In this document: positions 52,531 through 60,265 of the stretch, piece by piece
Numbering within the stretch: position 1 is the stretch's first letter
How the letters are laid out: each line of letters starts with the position of its first letter
Virus record (IMG/VR): IMGVR_UViG_3300017917_003893
Location: 1-64,000 of that record
DNA length: 64,000 nucleotides
Strand: one strand, 5' to 3'
Origin: a virus
The notes under the pieces: generated by a model
What the model saw: only the letters and a program-made list of their open reading frames with translations
Told to the model about the DNA's origin: nothing
Database searches by the model: none
Program-made: the position numbers and the translations under genes

Positions 52531-53814
52531 ATGAAGAATCTTAAACTTGAGTTATTTAACTTCAAAAAGAATCTTACTCTTGACCAGGAGGAAGTTTCTG
52601 TGATAGTTGAGGGACATATGAATGCTTGTAACGAATTATCGGAAAAGCAAGTTATCGTTTCTCTTAATGAAAGACTTAAACCATACACATACGATAAGGA
52701 TGTTAAATCACTTTTGGAAAGTCTTAATGATGATATGAAAAACTATGAATTGTTATATGAATTGAAAAATTTATATAATGTTCTTAATTCTAAAAATCAA
52801 GGAGAACTTTACAGACAACCATTAAATGTTGTTCTTCAAACAATTAACTTAGAAAGTGACCAAGATAGAATGTCTAAAATTCTTAACGAATTAGCAGTTT
52901 ATGATTGGGTTCCTGAAGTTAAATTATTTGTTCATAACTTAACAAAATCACCAGAAAAGAAAACAAATCTTTTAAGTGGTGGTAAAGGTGAATCTACATT
53001 CACTATAGTTGAACAAGTAGAAGATGGTCATGTTGCTTTAGTTAAAGATTCTTGGTTCTTATTAAGTGAAAATGCAATTGAAAAAACATTATTAGAAAAT
53101 CATGTTAAAGATGAGGAAGCTCTAAAATCTTTAAGAATGTTGGAAACAGCAATGAAGTATGCTCAAGTTACTGAAGATAGAGTTAATTTTAGAATTTCTG
53201 AATACTTAACTGTTGGTTTATCTGTTGGTAAAAAATCTGGTCTATATATCAACGATGATGAGTTAAATGAAGATACAACATTAGAATCTTTATTCTCTTC
53301 TCCAATAGTTCCTATTGTTAATAAAAATTTCTATCCAATTTTAGTTGAAGTTTCTAAGAACTTAGACAAATTTGTTGAGTTAGATGTTGTTAAAAGAGTT
53401 AACAATTTAATTAATCCTTATTTAGAAGTTTTTGCTTTCAATTACAAAAACAATGTATTTGTATACAGATGTGATGAGAGATATGGTAATTCATTCTTCA
53501 AATATGAATCAGCTCTTGAATTAGTAAATGAAGTTAGAAATGAATTAAACTATGATTTAACTTATTTCTATGAGAATTCTTTATCTAAAGAATTAATCGT
53601 TAAAAGAAAACTTGAAGATAAAGAAAGAGAAATCACTCTTAAATTAGAAGATGTTAACTTTAACATTTCTAAAGTTAAAGGTTCTATAAAAATGATAGGT
53701 GAGTCTGAAGTATTAACAACAGCTCTTAAAAACCTAGAGAAGAGAAAGCAAAACTTAGATACTGAGTTAAATGCTACTAAAGAACTTCAATATAAAGAAA
53801 GAGTTAAACTTTAA
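52531..53814 (+). CDS. Hypothetical protein, probably structural
   Basis: 427 residues, mainly helical, ending in a predicted coiled coil (about residues 365-427). The middle contains FTIVEQVEDGHVALVKDSWF. No membrane segment, catalytic motif or family recognised. It is monocistronic, with its own box and terminator, and codons are uniform; an abundant virion protein is plausible. Confidence 0.68.
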   Translation: MKNLKLELFNFKKNLTLDQEEVSVIVEGHMNACNELSEKQVIVSLNERLKPYTYDKDVKSLLESLNDDMKNYELLYELKNLYNVLNSKNQGELYRQPLNVVLQTINLESDQDRMSKILNELAVYDWVPEVKLFVHNLTKSPEKKTNLLSGGKGESTFTIVEQVEDGHVALVKDSWFLLSENAIEKTLLENHVKDEEALKSLRMLETAMKYAQVTEDRVNFRISEYLTVGLSVGKKSGLYINDDELNEDTTLESLFSSPIVPIVNKNFYPILVEVSKNLDKFVELDVVKRVNNLINPYLEVFAFNYKNNVFVYRCDERYGNSFFKYESALELVNEVRNELNYDLTYFYENSLSKELIVKRKLEDKEREITLKLEDVNFNISKVKGSIKMIGESEVLTTALKNLEKRKQNLDTELNATKELQYKERVKL

Positions 53815-53828
53815 TATTAAATATTAAT

Positions 53829-53860
53829 AAAAATCCTCAAAGAAATTTGAGGATTTTTTT
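53829..53860 (+). terminator. Hairpin terminator
   Basis: AATCCTCAAA, loop GAAA, TTTGAGGATT and a T7 tract, after the gene ending at 53814. Confidence 0.9.
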
Positions 53861-53877
53861 TATTTTAAATAAACTTA

Positions 53878-53901
53878 CATGTTACATGATTATATAACAT
53901 G
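53878..53901. promoter_or_regulatory. Inverted repeat upstream of the sigma-like gene
   Basis: CATGTTA, ten-base spacer, TAACATG: a perfect 7-bp inverted repeat 52 nt before ATG 53954. It lacks a T-tract and could be an operator. No late-type box precedes this gene. Confidence 0.35.
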
Positions 53902-53953
53902 AAAGGTTAAAGAATTTAATTTTACTAAATTCTTAAAAAATAAGAGCCTATGA

Positions 53954-54319
53954 ATGTATTTAAATAATAAAGACCTGTATGTTGAAATTATAGTTTCTAA
54001 AGCACAGGGAAAACTAACAAGAAATGCCGAAAAAATGTTGGAGTTATTGGCTAAAAAAACAATCAAAAAAATGAGGTATTGGTCAAATGATGATAAACTT
54101 GATTGTTATCAATCCGGACTTCTTGATATGTTTCAAAATTGGTATAACTTTAACGAAGATAAATCTGTAAATGCTTTTGCTTATTTTACTGAAGTCTTCA
54201 AAAGAGGAATAGCTAAAGGTTATAATGAACTGTATAAAAAGAAAGGTGATAATGAACATCAAATTAGATTAATTTCAATTGAAGGTTCTAATGATGGACA
54301 AGGATTACACTCTTTATAA
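53954..54319 (+). CDS. 55: Late transcription sigma factor (gp55-like)
   Basis: 121 residues, shorter than T4 gp55 (185). YLNNKDLYVEIIVSKAQGKL at the start, then SGLLDMFQNWYNFNEDKS and NAFAYFTEVFKRGIAKGYNE match the region-2-like core of gp55, with the pattern NF(D/N)E-----A(H/Y)Y(I/F)T-----A. In T4 this protein directs RNA polymerase to TATAAATA late promoters; here the counterpart could be the AATATATA boxes. The gene itself has no such box, as expected for a gene made earlier. Confidence 0.78.
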   Translation: MYLNNKDLYVEIIVSKAQGKLTRNAEKMLELLAKKTIKKMRYWSNDDKLDCYQSGLLDMFQNWYNFNEDKSVNAFAYFTEVFKRGIAKGYNELYKKKGDNEHQIRLISIEGSNDGQGLHSL

Positions 54320-54337
54320 TAAAAAGAACTTTAAAAT

Positions 54338-54366
54338 AAAAAACCCACTCAATGAGTGGGTTTTTT
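54338..54366. terminator. Bidirectional hairpin terminator
   Basis: AAAAAACCCACTC, loop AAT, GAGTGGGTTTTTT; separates the convergent sigma-like and glutamine synthetase genes. Confidence 0.92.
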
Positions 54367-54387
54367 ATTCTTCATCTTCATCTATTT

Positions 54388-55476
54388 TTATGCTTCTGTT
54401 GATACTTCAACTTCACTGTATACTGTTTTAAGCATTCTAAGTGCAACTTGATAAGGGTTGCAATTTGAAGCCGGTCTTCTATCCTCAAAATATCCTTTTC
54501 CTTCAACGATTGCCTGAGCTGGAATTCTTATAGAAGTATCTCTTGTGCTATATCCAAAACTAAACTCGTGAATTCCTGATGTTTCGTGAGCACCTGTTAA
54601 TCTTTGTTCATTATGAAGACCATAAACTTCTATGTGTTTCATATGATTCTTTTCCAATTTAGCCATAGTTTCTTTAATTAAATCAAGACCACCTTCTTCT
54701 CTCATCTCTTTTGATGAAAAATTAACATGACATCCTGTTCCATTCCAGTCACCTTTGATTGGTTTTGGGTGTAGAGAAACGTTTACATTATGTTTTTCAG
54801 CAACTCTATCTAGAATATATCTTGAAATCCATAATTGGTCAGAACCTTCTAAAGCAGTTACTGGTCCAATTTGATATTCCCATTGACCTAATAGAACTTC
54901 AGCGTTAATTCCTGAAATATCTAAACCTATTTCCATACACATATTCATATGCTCTTCAACTATTTCACGTCCAACAACTGTGTCGGCTCCAATTCCACAA
55001 TAGTAATCTCCCTGAGCTCTAGGTGTTTTGTCTATTTGAAATCCTAAAGGTAAACCAATTCCTTCGCCAAATGGCATATGTGGTTTATGAGTTAGAGTAT
55101 ATTCTTGTTCCCATCCAAACCAAGGAAGACTATTTTTGTCACCTTTCTCATCTAGTTTCAATTCATTTAGTTTATTAACTAATGATCTTCTATGATTTGT
55201 TTTATGTGGTGTTCCATCTGGGTTAAGAACTTCACAAAAAACTAATCTATTTGGAAATCCTCTGAATGGATCAGTTACTACAAAAACAGGATTCAAAAGA
55301 CAATCTGTGTTTTTTCCTTTACCAGCTTCAGCCTGTAAAGTTGAACTTCCATCAAATGACCATATTGGATAACTATCTGGGTCATTGGAGTGAATCTCTT
55401 TTGCTATTTTAGTTTTACTTCTTAATCTTTGTGGATTTGATCCATCAAGCCAAATGTACTCTAATTTAATATTCAT
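54388..55476 (-). CDS. Type II glutamine synthetase
   Basis: 362 residues, full length for GSII. IWSFDGSSTLQAEAGKG, WFGWEQEYTL, NAEVLLGQWEYQIGP, GTGCHVNFSS and RLTGAHETSGIHEFSFGYST with TSIRIP are the metal, ammonium and ATP binding motifs in order, so it looks catalytically intact. It converts glutamate and ammonia to glutamine. GSII is found in eukaryotes and in some bacteria including Bacteroidota, so capture from the host is likely. It is an unusual phage gene, probably metabolic reprogramming for nucleotide synthesis. No late-type box upstream. Confidence 0.95.
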   Translation of the reverse strand: MNIKLEYIWLDGSNPQRLRSKTKIAKEIHSNDPDSYPIWSFDGSSTLQAEAGKGKNTDCLLNPVFVVTDPFRGFPNRLVFCEVLNPDGTPHKTNHRRSLVNKLNELKLDEKGDKNSLPWFGWEQEYTLTHKPHMPFGEGIGLPLGFQIDKTPRAQGDYYCGIGADTVVGREIVEEHMNMCMEIGLDISGINAEVLLGQWEYQIGPVTALEGSDQLWISRYILDRVAEKHNVNVSLHPKPIKGDWNGTGCHVNFSSKEMREEGGLDLIKETMAKLEKNHMKHIEVYGLHNEQRLTGAHETSGIHEFSFGYSTRDTSIRIPAQAIVEGKGYFEDRRPASNCNPYQVALRMLKTVYSEVEVSTEA

Positions 55477-55560
55477 ATATGTTGTTTTTTTTTTAATTTT
55501 ATATCATTTACTAAACTTTGTTTATTCGTTTTAATAAAATATTTATCTAAATTTAAAATA

Positions 55561-55860
55561 ATGAATAAGGTACTATTACAACTCTGGGAAGAATCTAATA
55601 ACAATAATGATTTTTTAAGTGATGGTTGTTCTTTACATATAGATTTAACACAAAGAAATAATTATATATCATCTATTTATGGTGATAGAAGTCATAATAG
55701 TGAAGGTTATGATAGAATAGTTGGCGACTGCGTTGAAGTTTTTGTAACTGATAAGTTATATGAGATGATTAAAAATGATAAGAGTGTTAAACTACCAGAG
55801 TCTTCTTTTCAAAATTTATTAACTTTTGAAGATATAATCTATAATAAGTCTATAGTATGA
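55561..55860 (+). CDS. Hypothetical protein
   Basis: 99 residues, acidic (LLQLWEESNNNNDFLSDGCS...). Its stop overlaps the ATG of the next gene in ATGA, so they are cotranslated. No recognised family. The 84 bases upstream are AT-rich without a late-type box. Confidence 0.62.
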   Translation: MNKVLLQLWEESNNNNDFLSDGCSLHIDLTQRNNYISSIYGDRSHNSEGYDRIVGDCVEVFVTDKLYEMIKNDKSVKLPESSFQNLLTFEDIIYNKSIV

Positions 55861-56195
55861 TGTTTTATTTACCCATAATTCTCTTTATTTGGTCAGAGAT
55901 ATACTATGTTTACAATAAGTCTAAATTAGATGTTAGATTTAAAAATAAAGATATTTCAAACTCATCTAAATATGATTTACTCTATTATTTTAGTAGGGTA
56001 TTTTACTACATTTGGTTATCTTTTGGAATTTTTACAAGTCAATCAGATATATTTATCTTTTTATTTATTTTAATACTATTAAAATTACCTTTTTATTTTA
56101 TTAGTAAAAGAGTTTATTTTATATGGAATAATATACTACCTAGTATTTCAGTTATCTTTATGATAATTGCACTTGTTTATTATATTAAAGGTTAA
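55857..56195 (+). CDS. Small membrane protein
   Basis: 112 residues with about four hydrophobic segments (YLPIILFIWSEIYYVY, YLLYYFSRVFYYIWLSFGIF, IFIFLFILILLKLPFYF, ILPSISVIFMIIALVYYI). Probably an inner-membrane protein. Lysis or membrane-exclusion roles are possible but not shown. Its 3' end overlaps the convergent gp4-like gene by 11 nt. Confidence 0.65.
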   Translation: MMFYLPIILFIWSEIYYVYNKSKLDVRFKNKDISNSSKYDLLYYFSRVFYYIWLSFGIFTSQSDIFIFLFILILLKLPFYFISKRVYFIWNNILPSISVIFMIIALVYYIKG

Positions 56196-56712
56196 ACTTT
56201 TTTAAGTGATGTTCTGTTATTATGATAAATTCATAACCTTTTCTATTACACCAATTTATCATAGTTTCCCATTTTTGCTTATTCTTATAAGCCATTTTTA
56301 AGTCATATTCAAAGTTTTTTAATTTCTTCATACCCTTTTCTGGTACTTCTAATTTACCTTCATTTAAGTCTTGTACCATTTTGTATTCTTTAAATGGTTT
56401 AACTTCAACTACAACTTGCTTTAAAACACCTTCAGAGTTTCTCATTTCGTAATAGAAATCTGGATAGTAACAGTGTTCTTTTACTTTTGTATCACCATTT
56501 TCAAAATGTGTCATTTGGTAAGGTATTATTAAACATTCCGCGCCCCACTTTGATATACTCTTGTTATTATCTAACCATGTCATTATTTTTCTTTCCCACG
56601 AGCTTCTGTAATATACACCACCTTGTGTATTTAATTTGATTACTTTGTCTTTGTATTTTGGTATATAGTTACCTTGACTATAATTTGCGTTATTTGGTCT
56701 TGAATTTAACAT
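56185..56712 (-). CDS. 4: Head completion protein (gp4-like nuclease fold)
   Basis: 175 residues. GGVYYRSSWERKIMTWLDNN, KWGAECLIIPY, YYPDFYYEM and VVVEVKPFKEY match T4 gp4 head completion protein, with PD-(D/E)XK acidic residues Glu40, Asp85, Glu103 and Lys105. gp4 acts after packaging, before tail joining. T4 gp4 is about 150 residues. A palindromic TATATATA box is shared with the divergent gene at 56758. Confidence 0.85.
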   Translation of the reverse strand: MLNSRPNNANYSQGNYIPKYKDKVIKLNTQGGVYYRSSWERKIMTWLDNNKSISKWGAECLIIPYQMTHFENGDTKVKEHCYYPDFYYEMRNSEGVLKQVVVEVKPFKEYKMVQDLNEGKLEVPEKGMKKLKNFEYDLKMAYKNKQKWETMINWCNRKGYEFIIITEHHLKKFNL

Positions 56713-56732
56713 CTCTGTAGATTTGTTTCTTT

Positions 56733-56740
56733 TATATATA
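56733..56740. promoter_or_regulatory. Bidirectional TATATATA late-promoter-like box
   Basis: CTTTTATATATAAAAG is a palindrome, 17 nt before ATG 56758 (plus) and 20 nt before ATG 56712 (minus). Confidence 0.45.
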
Positions 56741-56757
56741 AAAGAAAATTTATTTCC

Positions 56758-57453
56758 ATGGGAGAATTAGTTGATAGAATTGGATTAAGAATGTTGGTCG
56801 ATGGTAGTGGTTTAGCTGATAACTTTAAAAATAATACACTATATTTTTATGATAAATATCAAAAATCCGATGAGTTAGTTACAGCTATAGGTATAAATGA
56901 CATACTTCCTGGTATGTTTTATCATTTTCACTATTTAGATAGTTCTAATTGGATGCAATACTCTCCAGTTTTTGTAACAAATTATAAAAAAGTTTCTAAT
57001 AAAATAATAATATTCGGTGTTAATTTTAATTTTATTCCTTTGGAAGTTAGAGCCTATTTATTTGATAAGTTTATGATAGAAGAAAACTTTGAAAAAGAGT
57101 TACCTTTAAAAGTTGATTACAAGGGAATGTATGACGAACTTAAAAAGTATGGATTTGAGTATGCTTTAGTTGAATATAACGCTTCTCAGATTAAATTAGT
57201 TCACAGAATTAAAATGGATGTTGTTCCTAGGTTTTTAATATCATCTCATCCAAAAAATAAATATGATCCGGCTAAATTATTTAGCATATGGCAAGTTAAG
57301 ATAAAAGATAGAGATAAAAGAGACCAAGAGATTATGCAATCAACTATTGATGATTTTTTTGATGTTAAGGATCAAATAAATGAGAAGTATGTTTTACTAA
57401 AAGACCATATTAAAAGAATTCAAGCCAATATGAAAAAATATGGAAATAGATAA
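56758..57453 (+). CDS. Hypothetical virion-associated protein
   Basis: 231 residues. LPGMFYHFHYLDSSNWMQYS and IIIFGVNFNFIPLEVRAYLF resemble a pattern (GLN-HYLP--R---L) I associate with T4-like structural proteins of unknown role. The C-terminal 60 residues are charged and helical. Placement between gp4 and portal genes supports a head or neck role, by context. Confidence 0.6.
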   Translation: MGELVDRIGLRMLVDGSGLADNFKNNTLYFYDKYQKSDELVTAIGINDILPGMFYHFHYLDSSNWMQYSPVFVTNYKKVSNKIIIFGVNFNFIPLEVRAYLFDKFMIEENFEKELPLKVDYKGMYDELKKYGFEYALVEYNASQIKLVHRIKMDVVPRFLISSHPKNKYDPAKLFSIWQVKIKDRDKRDQEIMQSTIDDFFDVKDQINEKYVLLKDHIKRIQANMKKYGNR

Positions 57454-57454
57454 T

Positions 57455-57462
57455 AATATATA
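57455..57462 (+). promoter_or_regulatory. AATATATA late-promoter-like box
   Basis: ATAATAATATATACATT, 25 nt before ATG 57488. Confidence 0.5.
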
Positions 57463-57487
57463 CATTAATAAAAAAACATCATAATAA

Positions 57488-57961
57488 ATGAGACATTTAA
57501 GAAAATTTGAAGAACTTGACTATTCAACATATATGAGTGCTGCTGATAAGATGGCATCTTATGGTCAAACATCTAAAGCTGAAGAGGTTAGAAAACACGC
57601 TCTTTCTATGGCTAGAAGAGTAATTGATGATATGAATTTTGGAATTTTAGTCGGTGGTGTTAGAACTTTTCCTAATGCTAAATTTGAAAATGCTAGAATA
57701 TTTAAATCTGGTAATGCTTGGTCACTTCAAGTAATACTTAAATCTGATGAAAATACACACAGTGTTAACTGTAAAGTTTTAGAGAATGGTGAGATTTCTT
57801 GGGCTGATGGAAATAAGTTTATGGATAGAGGTTCTGTTCTTAAATTTCAACAATTAGTTAAACAACTTGCTAAATTTCAACCAGACTTTTTAGCATTTAT
57901 AAAGGATAATAACTTAACACCTGAAGATCTTAAAGTTGTTTTAAGAACTTTTTATAATTAA
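57488..57961 (+). CDS. Hypothetical protein with capsid-targeting-like N-terminus
   Basis: 157 residues. MRHLRKFEELDYS has the targeting-like pattern with a site at FEE. The rest is mixed alpha/beta with FGILVGGVRTFPNAKFENAR and no known motif. It directly precedes the portal gene, in keeping with a head assembly or internal protein role. Confidence 0.68.
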   Translation: MRHLRKFEELDYSTYMSAADKMASYGQTSKAEEVRKHALSMARRVIDDMNFGILVGGVRTFPNAKFENARIFKSGNAWSLQVILKSDENTHSVNCKVLENGEISWADGNKFMDRGSVLKFQQLVKQLAKFQPDFLAFIKDNNLTPEDLKVVLRTFYN

Positions 57962-58031
57962 TTATCTGTAAAAAACCTATCTTCTTTACTAGCTTGACTT
58001 TTGGTTAATTATGGAGGAAGATGCGTTTTTT

Positions 58032-58039
58032 AATATATA
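58032..58039 (+). promoter_or_regulatory. AATATATA late-promoter-like box
   Basis: TTTTTTAATATATAATCT, 23 nt before ATG 58063. One of the best matches in the window. Confidence 0.6.
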
Positions 58040-58062
58040 ATCTAAATACTAATTAAAAATAA

Positions 58063-59781
58063 ATGGCATCTTATAATCAATTTAGTGCTGGTTCAAATCA
58101 AACAAATTTCGCCTATACAAATGGTGCAGTAGAAAATAAAGGACTATTTAGTAGAATTTTAAGAGGTCTATCATCATATGGTATGAATTATGATGATATG
58201 ATTATCAGAAACCAAGTTGGTGTTGGTATAAACGAAGATCCATTTGCTGCTAGAGGAAATTCAATGTATGACTTTTTCTCACAAAGAGCAGTAGCCTCTG
58301 TGTTAAATAGAAAGTCTATTCCTTATCTTGATAAAGCATATGCTGATAAAAGAAGAATACTTAGAGAATATTCTATTAAAGATGAAATTAGAGACTTTGT
58401 TAGCTCTATTGCTGATGAATCTATTATTTATAATGATGATAAAGACTTTTGCTCACCAAAACCACTTTCTAATGACTATTCACAAGAAGTTAAGGACAAG
58501 TATCAAGAATTTTTTGAAAAAATATATCATAAATTTGGATTTTCAGATAGTATAACCGCTTGGAATATGATGAAGGATTTCTTAATTGATGGTTATATTG
58601 CACTTGAAATTATTTATGATGATAAGAAAAAGAATATTATTGGATTTAATAGATTAAGACCAGACACTTTAGTTCCGGCATTTGAGCCTAGTATTGGTCA
58701 CCTTTGGATTCAGTTTCCAGAAGATCCTCAATTAAGAAGAATATTCCTTGACTCTCAGATAGTTTATATATCATACTCTAGTCAGAATGATTACTCAGAG
58801 ACTTCATATGTTGAAGGTTTAATTAAGCCTTATAACCAGTTAAAAATTCTTGAGCAAACAAGAATTATGTTTAACATTATCAATGCTACTGTTTATCAAA
58901 AGTTTACTATTCCTATCAAAGGTTTATCAAGACAAAGAGCTGAAGAACAAATAGGTCAACTAATTAATGATTATTCTGAAGAAGTTGAATGGGATGATAC
59001 TTTAGGTACATTGACTATTAATGGCGCTAAACACTTACCTTATAATAAGCAAATATGGTTTCCTGAGGGAGATGCTGGTACACCTGCTATGGAGTTAGTA
59101 TCACCAGAAGGTCACAATCTTAATGAGAATGATATGTTAACTTGGTTCTACAATGCTTTGAAAAGAGCATCTAGAATTCCTTTTCAAAGATTTGATAAAG
59201 AAAATGGTGGTGGTAACTTGATTAATGACTCTGCTGATATGACAAGAGATGAGATTAAGTTTTATAGTTTCATAAGTCGTTTAAGAGCAAATTTCAAAGA
59301 ATTGATAGTTAAGCCACTTAAACTACAACTTTTAATTGAATTTCCAGAACTTAAAGAAGATGAGATATTATTAAATCAAATTGATATATCATTTAATTCT
59401 AATCAAGTATTTGAAGAATGGAAAAAATTAAATAACTTATCTAAAAAGGCTGAAATATTTGGAACTTTAGTTGGTGTTATGAACGGTGATAAACCTTACT
59501 TCCACGTTGAGTACTTAATGGATCATGTTTTCAAACTAAGTCCAGAAGATAAAGCTGAAAATCAAAAATATTGGGCTAAAGATGCCGCTGGTGTTGCTGC
59601 TGGTGGTGCCGCTGGAGCTGAGGGTGCTCCTGCTGAAGGTGGTGAAGCGCCTGTTGAGGGTGGTGAAGCACCAGCTGAAGGTGGTGAGACTGCTGCACCT
59701 GAGGCACAAGCCGCTCCTGAGACTCCTCCTGCTGAAGGTGGTGGAGAGGCCGAAGGTGGTGGAGCTGAATTTGAGTTCTAA
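58063..59781 (+). CDS. 20: Portal protein (gp20-like)
   Basis: 572 residues, near T4 gp20 (524). RAVASVLNRKSIPYLDKAYA, IRDFVSSIADESI, AWNMMKDFLIDGYIALEIIY, GFNRLRPDTLVPAF and NMLTWFYNALKRA-type motifs (here NDMLTWFYNALKRASRIPFQ) follow the T4 portal family in order. This is the dodecameric ring for packaging and head-tail joining. The last 60 residues are a Gly/Ala/Glu/Pro low-complexity tail not present in T4 gp20. Strong box upstream and terminator downstream. Confidence 0.92.
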   Translation: MASYNQFSAGSNQTNFAYTNGAVENKGLFSRILRGLSSYGMNYDDMIIRNQVGVGINEDPFAARGNSMYDFFSQRAVASVLNRKSIPYLDKAYADKRRILREYSIKDEIRDFVSSIADESIIYNDDKDFCSPKPLSNDYSQEVKDKYQEFFEKIYHKFGFSDSITAWNMMKDFLIDGYIALEIIYDDKKKNIIGFNRLRPDTLVPAFEPSIGHLWIQFPEDPQLRRIFLDSQIVYISYSSQNDYSETSYVEGLIKPYNQLKILEQTRIMFNIINATVYQKFTIPIKGLSRQRAEEQIGQLINDYSEEVEWDDTLGTLTINGAKHLPYNKQIWFPEGDAGTPAMELVSPEGHNLNENDMLTWFYNALKRASRIPFQRFDKENGGGNLINDSADMTRDEIKFYSFISRLRANFKELIVKPLKLQLLIEFPELKEDEILLNQIDISFNSNQVFEEWKKLNNLSKKAEIFGTLVGVMNGDKPYFHVEYLMDHVFKLSPEDKAENQKYWAKDAAGVAAGGAAGAEGAPAEGGEAPVEGGEAPAEGGETAAPEAQAAPETPPAEGGGEAEGGGAEFEF

Positions 59782-59798
59782 AATTTACTATAAAAAAT

Positions 59799-59826
59799 TA
59801 AACCTCTCGATTGAGAGGTTTTTTTA
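59799..59826. terminator. Bidirectional hairpin terminator
   Basis: AACCTCTC, loop GATT, GAGAGGTT plus T6 tract, between the portal gene and the convergent gene ending at 59824. Confidence 0.9.
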
Positions 59827-60264
59827 TGATGTCATTTTCGGATAAGTGAAGTAGAATGACTTAACTTGGTTATCTATAATTCTTTGGTTAATATCAATTT
59901 GAACTTTAGATTCTAATAAGTCGTTAATTATTTTACCCCACTCTGTTGTTAAAGTCTTTATTTTAATTTCTAATTCTAAAACATTGTTTTCTTTTAGAAT
60001 GAATTTCATAAATTTTATACTTGCTGATGCTTTTGTCAATACATCAAAATCATTTTCATCTATTACTGTGTTTACATATAATACACCAAATGAGTGGGAT
60101 GATATATCTAAAGTAAATTCTATTTTTTTATCTTCTAAAAGTGAACTTAATTTAATTTCTCTCTTGTATTCCGGCCAATTTTTAAAATTAGATAATATAC
60201 TCTCATATTGATCAAGAGTATTATTATCTAGATTTATATTAAATTTCTTTAATAACTCACTCAT
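59824..60264 (-). CDS. Hypothetical protein downstream of RNase R
   Basis: 146 residues, 1 nt after the RNase R stop on the same strand. Beta-rich (IEFTLDISSHSFGVLYVNTV) with helical ends; no recognised motif. Probably cotranslated with RNase R. Confidence 0.65.
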   Translation of the reverse strand: MSELLKKFNINLDNNTLDQYESILSNFKNWPEYKREIKLSSLLEDKKIEFTLDISSHSFGVLYVNTVIDENDFDVLTKASASIKFMKFILKENNVLELEIKIKTLTTEWGKIINDLLESKVQIDINQRIIDNQVKSFYFTYPKMTS

Positions 60265-60265
60265 T

